DNA of 64,000 nucleotides from an uncultured Rhodospirillaceae bacterium (lineage in GTDB: Bacteria > Pseudomonadota > Alphaproteobacteria > Rhodospirillales > Casp-alpha2), in contig CAJWCU010000002.1 in assembly GCA_913030825.1 (NCBI GenBank), positions 186,001 to 250,000 of the forward strand, written 5' to 3'. A program made the translations under genes and the position numbers. The notes below the pieces were generated by a model. That model ran no database searches. It was not told where the DNA came from and was given only the letters and a program-made list of their open reading frames with translations. Positions 9,586-16,941 of the stretch are shown here, one piece after another. Numbering within the stretch: position 1 is the stretch's first letter; every line of letters starts with the position of its first letter.

Positions 9586-9659
9586 GGCGTCGGGGATTGC
9601 CTTTCCTGATGGGCGTTCCCGCTTATACCCTTCGTGCCGGGAGGCGCGAAAGGCCAAAT

Positions 9660-9676
9660 ATTCCGTTCAACAGAAT
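9660..9676. promoter_or_regulatory. IclR-type operator between iclR2 and the enoyl-CoA hydratase gene
   Basis: ATTCCGTT-C-AACAGAAT is an 8+1+8 palindrome with one mismatch. It matches the sites at 2001-2017 and 10682-10698 and lies in the divergent intergenic region, so it could control both directions. Confidence 0.6.
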
Positions 9677-9757
9677 AGTATTTTAAAATGGGCGATTGTC
9701 CTGTAGCCAAGAGGGAACAGGCCAGCACTCTGAAGACGGCCGGGAAGGAGACATAGC

Positions 9758-10540
9758 ATGCCCCATGAAACCATCACGGTCACGGCCGACGGCCCCGCCT
9801 GCATCATCCATTTGAACCGTCCCGACCGGCGCAATGCCGTAAGCCTTCAGATGATGGCGGAACTGAGCGAGGCGACGCGCACGGCCGAGGCCGATGGGGA
9901 TATCCGCAGCGTCATCATCACCGGCGGCGACACGTTTTTTTCCTCCGGCGCCGACCTGACGGAGGCCGTCGAGGTCACCGGGGTCGAGGGCTGCCGCGAT
10001 TATTTCCGCAATTGGCATTCCCTGACCCGTTGCTTGGAAAACCTGGGCAAGCCGGTGATCGCGGCGATCGAAGGCTATTGCTTCACGGGCGGCCTGGAAC
10101 TGGCGTTGGCCTGTGATCTGCGGGTCGCGGGCGAGGGCAGCAGTTTCGCCATCACCAGTTCGCGCATCGGCACGGTTGCCGGAGCCGGGGGCACGCAGCG
10201 CCTGCCGCGCGTCGTCGGCACGGCGAACGCGCTGGAGATGCTGTTCTCGGCGGAGCCCATCGACACGGCGGAGGCCCATCGCATCGGTCTGATCAACCGC
10301 CGGACGGCCAAGGGCGGGGCGCTCGACGAAGCGCTCGGCATGGCGGCGATCCATGCGGAACGGGCCCCGCTCAGCCTGGGTCTCGTGAAGAAGGCCGTCT
10401 ACCGGGGCATGCAGGTCGACCTGGACACGGGTCTCGACCTGGAACTGGCCATCGTCACCACGGCCTACGGCACCGACGATAAGCAGGAAGGCATCACGGC
10501 TTTTCTGGAAAAGCGGGCGCCCAAGTTCACCGGCCGGTGA
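9758..10540 (+). CDS. Enoyl-CoA hydratase/isomerase family protein
   Basis: A 260-residue crotonase-fold protein acting on acyl-CoA thioesters. The oxyanion-hole segments are present (SSGADL; GYCFTGGLELALACD), as is the GAGGTQRLPRVVG stretch. One of the two usual catalytic glutamates is present (in GGLELA). The second, normally in PE(I/L)xxGxxPGAGG, is serine in TSSRIGTVAGAGG. The protein may therefore be an isomerase, or a hydratase with altered chemistry. A strong Shine-Dalgarno AAGGAGA precedes the ATG. It is divergent from iclR2 and followed by a GC-rich hairpin, so it is probably a monocistronic unit. In an alicyclic pathway it would occupy the BadK position. Confidence 0.88.
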   Translation: MPHETITVTADGPACIIHLNRPDRRNAVSLQMMAELSEATRTAEADGDIRSVIITGGDTFFSSGADLTEAVEVTGVEGCRDYFRNWHSLTRCLENLGKPVIAAIEGYCFTGGLELALACDLRVAGEGSSFAITSSRIGTVAGAGGTQRLPRVVGTANALEMLFSAEPIDTAEAHRIGLINRRTAKGGALDEALGMAAIHAERAPLSLGLVKKAVYRGMQVDLDTGLDLELAIVTTAYGTDDKQEGITAFLEKRAPKFTGR

Positions 10541-10544
10541 TCGG

Positions 10545-10564
10545 GGGCGGCGTGGCCGCCGCCC
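10545..10564 (+). terminator. GC-rich hairpin after the enoyl-CoA hydratase gene
   Basis: GGGCGGCG-TGGC-CGCCGCCC is a perfect 8-bp stem with a 4-nt loop starting 5 nt after the stop codon. No T tract follows, so it may be a weak terminator or an mRNA 3'-end stabiliser. Confidence 0.4.
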
Positions 10565-10681
10565 GCCGATTGCCCAGCCCAAGGTGGCCCCGGCGCCGAT
10601 CCCACTCAATGGAACGCCCCCTCACCGCGCGAGTTCGCGGTTGACAAGGCTTTACGCCCCGGCGACCATTGTTAAAATAAA

Positions 10682-10698
10682 ATTCCATTAAATGGAAT
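10682..10698. promoter_or_regulatory. IclR-type operator upstream of the acyl-CoA dehydrogenase operon
   Basis: ATTCCATT-A-AATGGAAT is a perfect 8+1+8 palindrome, identical in both arms to the site at 2001-2017. A TAAAAT hexamer at 10673-10678 with TTTACG 16 nt upstream could form the promoter, placing the operator near the transcription start, as expected for repression. A degenerate copy is seen near 10599-10614. Confidence 0.65.
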
Positions 10699-10755
10699 AA
10701 TAACAACGCCCGATGAACGCCGGGCCAACCGACCAAGACCACAGGAAACATCACG

Positions 10756-11913
10756 ATGGACTTCAACCTGACCAGTGAACAGCGCATGGCCGTCGAGTCC
10801 GCGCAGAAGATGGCGGCGCGCGACATTCAGCCGGTGCTGGACGCCCACGACCCGGACACCCCGCTGCCGAAGGAGGCCATGAAAGGCTTGCTGCAGATTT
10901 GCGCCGGGCAGGGCCTGACCTCGGCCCGGGTGCCGGAGAGTGCGGGCGGGGCAGGCATCCCGACGTTGCTGTTCGGCTTGATGTTCGAACAGATTCCACC
11001 CGTCGTCGCCTTCGCCATCGTCGGCCAGGAAGCGACGGCGGCGCGCATCGCCTTGGAAAGCACGCCGGAGCAGCGCGAACGCCTGCTGCCCGACCTGATC
11101 GCGGCCAAAAGGATCGCCTGCACCGGATCGACCGAACCGGACGTCGGATCGGACGCGCGCGGCATCAAGACCCGCGTTACCGAGGACGGCGACCATCTGG
11201 TCGTCAACGGCGACAAGATGTGGATCACCAACGCCAGCATCTGCGACGTCATCAACATCACCGGCACGCTGGGTCAGGACGACCAGGGCCGTAACCAGAT
11301 CGTCCGCGTCGTCGTCGACCGGGACCAGTCGCCGTTTACCTCGTCGAAAACGCCCTGCCTGGGTTTCTGCCAGGGCCATTTGGGCGAGGTCCATTTCGAC
11401 AACTGCCGGGTGCCGAAGGAAAACCGTTTGGGCAGCGTCGGCGATGCGGCCCGCGTGCTGACCCTGACCTGGCTGGCCAACCGGCCGTTGTTCGGCCTGA
11501 TGGCCGTCAACATGGCGCAGCGTGCGTTGGACGCGGCGCTCGCCTACGCCGGCGACCGCATGCAGTTCGGCAAGGCCATCGGCAACTATCAACTGGTGCA
11601 GGAACTCTTGGCCGATATCGAAACATCGATCGAGACCAGCCGCCTGATCTGCTACCGCGCCTTGGCGGCCATCGACGCGGGCGAGAGGGCCAACGGCCTG
11701 TCGGCCCAGGCCAAGCGCTATGCGCTGGCCGCCTGTCAGCGGGCGATCTCCATGGCGATGGAGGTCCATGGCTCCATGGGCATCAGCCGCGAACTGGGGC
11801 TGGAACAACTGTTCCGCGACGTGCGCATGCTGCCGATCCCCGACGGCACCAACCAGATTCTGACCCTGATCCAGGGTCGTGAACTGACCGGCGTCTCCGC
11901 TTTCCGCCACTAG
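10756..11913 (+). CDS. Acyl-CoA dehydrogenase family protein
   Basis: A 385-residue FAD acyl-CoA dehydrogenase that introduces an alpha,beta double bond and passes electrons to ETF. The middle beta domain has CTGSTEPDVGSDARGIKT and MWITNA for flavin and substrate binding. The C-terminal helical domain has AQRALDAALAYAGDRMQFGKAI and MEVHGSMGISRE. Where the usual catalytic glutamate sits (YEGTNxI), this protein has IPDGTNQI, so D363 replaces Glu. The ATG follows AGGAAAC. It leads an operon with the BadI-like hydrolase and the CitE-like lyase, downstream of an IclR-type operator. By context it could be a cyclohexanecarboxyl-CoA dehydrogenase (AliB role); a linear or branched acyl-CoA is also possible. 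Confidence 0.9.
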   Translation: MDFNLTSEQRMAVESAQKMAARDIQPVLDAHDPDTPLPKEAMKGLLQICAGQGLTSARVPESAGGAGIPTLLFGLMFEQIPPVVAFAIVGQEATAARIALESTPEQRERLLPDLIAAKRIACTGSTEPDVGSDARGIKTRVTEDGDHLVVNGDKMWITNASICDVINITGTLGQDDQGRNQIVRVVVDRDQSPFTSSKTPCLGFCQGHLGEVHFDNCRVPKENRLGSVGDAARVLTLTWLANRPLFGLMAVNMAQRALDAALAYAGDRMQFGKAIGNYQLVQELLADIETSIETSRLICYRALAAIDAGERANGLSAQAKRYALAACQRAISMAMEVHGSMGISRELGLEQLFRDVRMLPIPDGTNQILTLIQGRELTGVSAFRH

Positions 11914-11962
11914 GCCGCGACCGCCGCCCCAATCCGAACAGACGAGACAAGGACCGAACCCC

Positions 11963-12745
11963 ATGGCTGACTATCAGGACATCCTTTATGACGAGACCGA
12001 CGGCGTCGCGACCATCACCTTCAACCGGCCGGAAAAGCTCAACGCCTTTCGCCTGGGCACTTATGACGAGGTGATCGACGCCCTGCTGACCGCGGGGTGG
12101 AACCGCGACATCGGTGTGGTCGTGTTGCAGGGCGCGGGGGGCAAGGCCTTCGGCGTCGGCGGCGACTCCGGCGACAAGAAGGACCAGCGCAAGGGCCGCG
12201 GCACCATCGGCGTGCCGGTCGAGGGAATCCACGCCGCGATCCGCGACATCCCCAAGCCGGTGATCGCCAAGGTCCAGGGCTACGCCATCGGCGGCGGCAA
12301 CGTCATCGCCACGCTCTGCGATTTGACCATTGCCGGGGAAAGTGCGGTGTTCGGCCAGGTCGGGCCCAAGGTCGGCTCCGTCGATCCGGGCTTCGGCACG
12401 GCCTATCTCTCGCGCATCGTGGGCGAGAAGAAGGCGCGGGAAATCTGGTATCTCTGCCGCCGTTATTCGGCACAGGAAGCCCTGCAGATGGGTCTGGTCA
12501 ACACGGTGGTGCCCGACGACGAACTGGACGCCGAAGTCGCCAAGTGGTGCGATGAAATCCTTGAGCGCAGCCCGACCGCCATCGCCATCGCCAAACATAC
12601 CTTCAACGCCGACACGGAAAGTATCCGCGGTATCTCGCGCCTGGGCTTCCAGGCGGTGGACCTCTATTACGACACCGAGGAAGCCAAGGAAGGCGGCCAG
12701 GCTTTTCGCGAGAAACGCCCCCCCAATTTCCGGGGCAAGGCATGA
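11963..12745 (+). CDS. badI: BadI-like 2-ketocyclohexanecarboxyl-CoA hydrolase (crotonase fold)
   Basis: A 260-residue crotonase-superfamily protein that resembles BadI of Rhodopseudomonas palustris and the MenB group much more than ordinary hydratases. Characteristic stretches include RGTIGVPVEGIHAAIRDIPK, QGYAIGGGNVIATLCDLTI, FGQVGPKVGSVDPGFGTAYL and GEKKAREIWYLCRRYS. BadI hydrolyses the ring of 2-ketocyclohexanecarboxyl-CoA to pimelyl-CoA in a reverse Dieckmann reaction. MenB shares the SxDxGxG loop but closes a ring, and no other menaquinone gene is seen. Its place between an acyl-CoA dehydrogenase and a lyase under an IclR-type operator supports a catabolic role. The subfamily call rests on remembered motif similarity, not on an alignment. 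Confidence 0.75.
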   Translation: MADYQDILYDETDGVATITFNRPEKLNAFRLGTYDEVIDALLTAGWNRDIGVVVLQGAGGKAFGVGGDSGDKKDQRKGRGTIGVPVEGIHAAIRDIPKPVIAKVQGYAIGGGNVIATLCDLTIAGESAVFGQVGPKVGSVDPGFGTAYLSRIVGEKKAREIWYLCRRYSAQEALQMGLVNTVVPDDELDAEVAKWCDEILERSPTAIAIAKHTFNADTESIRGISRLGFQAVDLYYDTEEAKEGGQAFREKRPPNFRGKA

Positions 12746-13665
12746 CGGCCGGCGCGGATACGGCCCCCCGGCTGCGCCGCTCGCTGCTGGCGACGCCGGG
12801 CAACGTCGAGGCCAAGGTTCTGAAATCGGCGGGTCTGCCCGTCGACGTGCTGATGCTCGACCTGGAAGACGGCGTGCCCGGCACCGACGACGCCAAGGCC
12901 CAGGCGCGCGATGTGCTGGGCCGCTGCATCCGGGGCCACGCCTTTGCGACGCGCGAGATCGCCATCCGGATCAACGGGCCGCGCACGCCCTGGTTCCGGG
13001 ACGACCTTGCCTTCGTCACGACACTGGATATTCCGACCGTCGTCGTGCCGATGGTCGAGGATGCGGAGGACATGGTCCGCGTCGAACGCGAACTCGACGA
13101 CTTGAAGGCGCCGGAGCGCCTCGGCCTGATCCTGCTGATCGAGACCCCGGCGGCGGTCTTGAACCTGCCTGAAATGGTCAAGGCCAGCCCGCGCACCAAC
13201 GGCCTGATCGCGGGCGGGCTCGACTACGCCATGTGCATGCACAGCCTGTCGATCCTGCCGTTCCAAACGGACGCCGGCGGCCATCGCCACGACGAAGACC
13301 TGCTGTACATGCGACAGCGCATTCTGGCCGTCGCGCGAGCGCACGGCCTGTCGGCGCTGGATGCCATGCGGCCCGGCGAAATCTCCGACTTGGCGGCGAT
13401 CCGCGATGATGCCGCCTATGCCCGCTGGCTCGGCTTCGACGGCATTGATTTCTACCACCCAGCCTTCATCGACCTGGCGAACGAGGTCTTCACCCCCTCG
13501 GCCGAAGAACTGGCCTGGGCCGACAAGGTGCTGGCCCCCAGTTCGGGCGACGAGGCGGGCGCCACGGCGTCCCGCAAGGTCGACGGCCGCGTCGTCCTGC
13601 CGCAGCACGTCGAAATCGCCAAACGCCTGCGCGCTTTGGCGGCGGAAATCGGCAAAGGCACTTAA
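12742..13665 (+). CDS. HpcH/HpaI aldolase/citrate lyase (CitE-like) family protein
   Basis: A 307-residue CitE-like TIM-barrel lyase; the family cleaves or hydrolyses malyl-CoA-type or citramalyl-CoA-type thioesters using Mg2+. Typical pieces are RRSLLATPGNVEAKVLKSA, VDVLMLDLEDGVP, RINGPRTPWFRDDL, LLIETPAAVLNLPE (metal-binding Glu) and AGGLDYAMCM (metal-binding Asp). The C-terminal FTPSAEELAWADKVL is also typical. The start overlaps the BadI-like stop as ATGA, indicating translational coupling. Its last 4 nt overlap the stop of the convergent LysR gene. It may split a later hydroxyacyl-CoA intermediate. The exact substrate cannot be told from sequence. Confidence 0.87.
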   Translation: MTAGADTAPRLRRSLLATPGNVEAKVLKSAGLPVDVLMLDLEDGVPGTDDAKAQARDVLGRCIRGHAFATREIAIRINGPRTPWFRDDLAFVTTLDIPTVVVPMVEDAEDMVRVERELDDLKAPERLGLILLIETPAAVLNLPEMVKASPRTNGLIAGGLDYAMCMHSLSILPFQTDAGGHRHDEDLLYMRQRILAVARAHGLSALDAMRPGEISDLAAIRDDAAYARWLGFDGIDFYHPAFIDLANEVFTPSAEELAWADKVLAPSSGDEAGATASRKVDGRVVLPQHVEIAKRLRALAAEIGKGT

Positions 13666-14627
13666 TCCAACGCGAAGCCGCGTTCGGCCAATTGGGCGTC
13701 GGTCACCGGGATTTCGATGCCGTCGCATTCCAGATCGCGCAGACGCGACAGGGCGGCGGCGACCAGGGTCGCAGCCGCCGGGGTCGGCGAGCGTCCGGAC
13801 CGGGTGATCAGCGAGACCGTGCGGTAAACGGGTGGCGACAGGCGGATGCGGCGGATGCCCTCCGTCGCCATTTCCTGGGCGATCAGGCTCGGCACGGCGG
13901 CGATGCCCAGGCTCTCGCGGACCATGCGGGTCAGGCCCCAGACGGAAGAGACCTCATACGCCAGTTGCGCGGCGGCGGCCTGGCCCGCCTCGTGGCCCAT
14001 CAGGATGCCGCGCAGGCCGCTTTCCCCCGACATGCCGATCGTCGGATAGGTGCGGAAGACGTCCCAGGACAGCGGCCCGTCTTCATCGGCCAACCGGTGC
14101 GACGGCGGGCAGACCAGATCGAAGACATCGCGCATCACCGGCACGGCGTCGAAATCCGCGTCGGGCAGAGCGACGGTGGTGAAGGCCATGTCCATGTCGC
14201 CGCGCCGGACGTGTTCGATGGCTTCGGCGGTCAGGACCTCGATGATCCGGACGCGAATGCCGGGGAAGCGTTCCGACATCTCCTTCAGCGCCGGAACCAG
14301 GACGGAGGTTATCATGGTCGCCGTCGCGCCGACGACGACCAGGCCCTGCTGCCGGTCGACATGGGCGCGCAGGTCGTCCATCCCGCGTTCCAGGTCTTCG
14401 GTGAAACGGCGGGCGAGGGTTGCGAACTGCCGGCCATAGGCCGTCGGTTCGACCTGGCGGGTCGTGCGGTCGAACAGGCGCAGGCCGACCTCGGTCTCCA
14501 GATTCTTCACCGCCGTGGTCAGCGCCGATTGCGTGATGTTCAGAACGGCGGCGGCTTTGGTGAAACTGCCGTGTTCGGTAACGGCGAGAAAGGCGCGAAG
14601 CTGGCGCAGGGTGATATTCGGGTTCAT
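13662..14627 (-). CDS. LysR family transcriptional regulator (1)
   Basis: A 321-residue LysR regulator. The N-terminal winged helix (NITLRQLRAFLAVTEHGSFTKAAAVLNITQSALTTAV) is canonical, followed by a periplasmic-binding-protein-like effector domain from about residue 90. It is divergent from the TauD-type dioxygenase gene with a 93-nt AT-rich gap containing inverted repeats, the standard layout for a LysR regulator and its target. The ligand is unknown. Confidence 0.92.
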   Translation of the reverse strand: MNPNITLRQLRAFLAVTEHGSFTKAAAVLNITQSALTTAVKNLETEVGLRLFDRTTRQVEPTAYGRQFATLARRFTEDLERGMDDLRAHVDRQQGLVVVGATATMITSVLVPALKEMSERFPGIRVRIIEVLTAEAIEHVRRGDMDMAFTTVALPDADFDAVPVMRDVFDLVCPPSHRLADEDGPLSWDVFRTYPTIGMSGESGLRGILMGHEAGQAAAAQLAYEVSSVWGLTRMVRESLGIAAVPSLIAQEMATEGIRRIRLSPPVYRTVSLITRSGRSPTPAAATLVAAALSRLRDLECDGIEIPVTDAQLAERGFALD

Positions 14628-14630
14628 AGA

Positions 14631-14677
14631 ATAAATTTATAAATCAATTGAAAAAATAAAATAGACAAATAATTGAT
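14631..14677. promoter_or_regulatory. Divergent lysR/dioxygenase promoter region with inverted repeats
   Basis: The AT-rich gap between two divergent genes holds the palindrome ATAAATTTAT (14631-14640) and a second dyad with arms ATCAATT (14643-14649) and AATTGAT (14671-14677). These are candidate binding sites for the adjacent LysR protein. Confidence 0.4.
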
Positions 14678-14720
14678 CCGACGGGATGCTACGGCCAACC
14701 AATTTGCATGGGAGTGGAAC

Positions 14721-15812
14721 ATGAGCAACCTGGCCTATAACGACGAATTCGACGCGGAACCGGTGCTGTCGCCCGGCAAGATCGGCGGTCCCGGCGCCTG
14801 GCGCGGCAGCGAGCTGCAGAAGTCCGATGCTTGGATCGAACACCTGACCGAAACCGAAATCGCCGAAATCGACGCCGCCATCCGCGCCCATGTCGCGGCG
14901 GACCTCAGCATGGCCGATATCCGGCCCGAGACCTTTCCCCTGCCGACCCTGGGCCCGCGCCTCAAGAAAATCCTGAACGACGTCGTCGAAGGCCGCGGCT
15001 TCGTGCTGCTGCGCGGCTTCCCGGTGGACCGTTATTCGGTGACCGAGGCGGCGATCGGCTACCTGGGCCTCGGCTCTTACTGCGGCGCCTTCCGCCCCAG
15101 CAACGCCAAGGGCCACCTGCTGGGCCACGTCAAGGACATCGGCCTGGACATCAAACAGCCGACGACCCGCTATTATCAGACCAACCGGGGCCTGGAATTC
15201 CATACGGACAGCGTCGATATCGTCGGCCTGCTCTGCCTCAAGACGGCCAAGTCCGGTGGGGCCAGCCGCATCGTCAGCTCGGTGACCCTGCACGACGTGA
15301 TGTACGAGAAGCGCCCGGATCTCTGGCGGGCCCTGTTCAACGCCTACCCGACCGACCGCCGGGGCGAAATCCCGCCGGGCATGAAGCCCTGGTTCGATGT
15401 GCCGGTGTTCAACTGGTATGAAGGCAAGCTGACGACGATCTACGTCGGCCAGTACATTCGTTCGGCCCAGGAATTGTTCCCGGAGGCCCGCCGCCTGACC
15501 GATCTCGAGGTCGAAGCCATGGACTACCTGGATACCCTTTGCAACGATCCGGAATACTACCTGAGCATGGATTTCCTGCCGGGCGATATCCAGCTGCTGC
15601 ACAACCACCAGATCCTGCATTCCCGCACGGATTACGAGGACTGGTCCGACATCGAACAGCGCCGCCATCTCCTGCGTCTCTGGCTGGCGCCTGAAAACGG
15701 TCGGCCCCTGCCGCCGGTGTTCGAACCGCGCTACGGCAAGCTGACGCCGGGCAATCGCGGCGGCATCTTCACGGAAAGCACGAAGTTGACCTTCTCCCTG
15801 TCGCCGGTCTGA
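14721..15812 (+). CDS. TauD/TfdA-family 2-oxoglutarate/Fe(II) dioxygenase
   Basis: A 363-residue non-haem iron dioxygenase of the TauD/TfdA family, which couples oxidative decarboxylation of 2-oxoglutarate to substrate hydroxylation. The metal triad is visible: HxD in LEFHTDSVDIVG and the distal His in LLHNHQILHSRTDYED. The 2-oxoglutarate-binding arginine lies in RRHLLRLWLAPENGRP. The ATG at 14721 is preceded by GGGAGTGG; a longer start at 14673 falls within the putative operator region and is unlikely. It is divergent from a LysR gene, which probably controls it. The substrate is unknown; members act on taurine, 2,4-D, carnitine precursors and others. Confidence 0.88.
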   Translation: MSNLAYNDEFDAEPVLSPGKIGGPGAWRGSELQKSDAWIEHLTETEIAEIDAAIRAHVAADLSMADIRPETFPLPTLGPRLKKILNDVVEGRGFVLLRGFPVDRYSVTEAAIGYLGLGSYCGAFRPSNAKGHLLGHVKDIGLDIKQPTTRYYQTNRGLEFHTDSVDIVGLLCLKTAKSGGASRIVSSVTLHDVMYEKRPDLWRALFNAYPTDRRGEIPPGMKPWFDVPVFNWYEGKLTTIYVGQYIRSAQELFPEARRLTDLEVEAMDYLDTLCNDPEYYLSMDFLPGDIQLLHNHQILHSRTDYEDWSDIEQRRHLLRLWLAPENGRPLPPVFEPRYGKLTPGNRGGIFTESTKLTFSLSPV

Positions 15813-15967
15813 CCGACGAGGCTTCGGTTTTCGCCACCGGCGGGTACGGGGCCGTATCCGCCGGGGCCACTGCCCGGTCGGGGCGTGATGCCCTGCGTCC
15901 GGTCGCGAGCATGGAAATGATGCGGGGCCGGGACCGGAAAGATTCACCGGTTCACCGCGCCGGAAGC

Positions 15968-16909
15968 TCAGGCGTTGTTGAGGAATTCCTCGTTTTCGGC
16001 AAACAGGTTCCGCAAGAAATCGAGCACCAGCCGGACGCGCGGAATATGCGCCAGGTCGTCGTGGACGCTCAGCCAGAAATCACGTTTGACGTTGATCTGG
16101 TCCGGTAAGATCGGCACCAGGCGGTCGTCGTCGGCGGCAACGAAGGTCGGCTGCATGGTGATGCCCATGCCGCCGAGCGCGGCATTGTACTGGGCGACCA
16201 AGCTGGTCGACCTGAACACGGTTTCCTGATCGCGCAGTACGTCGGAAAGCCAGCGCACGGCCGGGATGACGACCAACTCGTCGATATAGTCGATGAACCG
16301 GTGGTCCTTGAGATCGGCGATCGTCTGCGGCATGCCGAAGCGGGCAACGTAGTCGTGAGAGGCATAGAGGAACAGCGCGAACTCGCCTGTCTTTTCCGCC
16401 GTGATGCGGTGGCCGCGCGGCTTGGGAAAGCTGATCAGCACGTCGGCTTCGCGTTTGGACAGGTTTACCCAATGGGACGCGGTGACCAGTTCGACGCGCA
16501 CGGAGGGATGGCGCTCATACAACTCGGCCAGGCGCGGGGCGAGGTAGAGGCTGCCGAAGGCTTCCATGGTCGCGACGCGGATGGTGCCGCTGACCTGTGC
16601 CGCTTCGCCGCTGAACATCTGGGCGATCTGGCCGATATGGGCCTCGATGCCTTCGGCCTCGCGCAGGAGGACTTCGCCCCGGTCGGTCAGGAGAAAGCCG
16701 CTGGGTGTGCGTTCGAACAGTTTGGTGCCCAGCGCCGCTTCCAGCGCCTTGATCCGCCGCCCGACCGTGGAATGGGTGAGGGCGAGAGACTTCGCCGCCT
16801 GGCTGAGCGAACGGTGTCGAACCAGCGCCAGGAACAGCGCGATATCATCCCAATCGAAACGTGACAATTCAGGGGCCAGGCTGCGCGGTATCTGTTCTGA
16901 CGTGCTCAA
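15968..16909 (-). CDS. LysR family transcriptional regulator (2)
   Basis: A 313-residue LysR regulator with the helix-turn-helix LALVRHRSLSQAAKSLALTHSTVGRRIKALE near residues 28-58 and a ligand domain after residue 90. It lies 32 nt downstream of the nitrilase gene on the same strand, so it is probably the last gene of the ABC transporter-nitrilase transcription unit and a likely regulator of that unit. The ending (FLRNLFAENEEFLNNA) is typical of short members of the family. Confidence 0.92.
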   Translation of the reverse strand: MSTSEQIPRSLAPELSRFDWDDIALFLALVRHRSLSQAAKSLALTHSTVGRRIKALEAALGTKLFERTPSGFLLTDRGEVLLREAEGIEAHIGQIAQMFSGEAAQVSGTIRVATMEAFGSLYLAPRLAELYERHPSVRVELVTASHWVNLSKREADVLISFPKPRGHRITAEKTGEFALFLYASHDYVARFGMPQTIADLKDHRFIDYIDELVVIPAVRWLSDVLRDQETVFRSTSLVAQYNAALGGMGITMQPTFVAADDDRLVPILPDQINVKRDFWLSVHDDLAHIPRVRLVLDFLRNLFAENEEFLNNA

Positions 16910-16941
16910 CGGAACGGCCCCTTTCTGTCGGAGCCGCGATG

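Noticed and set aside
11963-12745. MenB (menaquinone) assignment
   Set aside because: The SxDxGxG loop is shared with MenB, but no other men gene is nearby and the neighbours are catabolic. The BadI-type stretches fit better.
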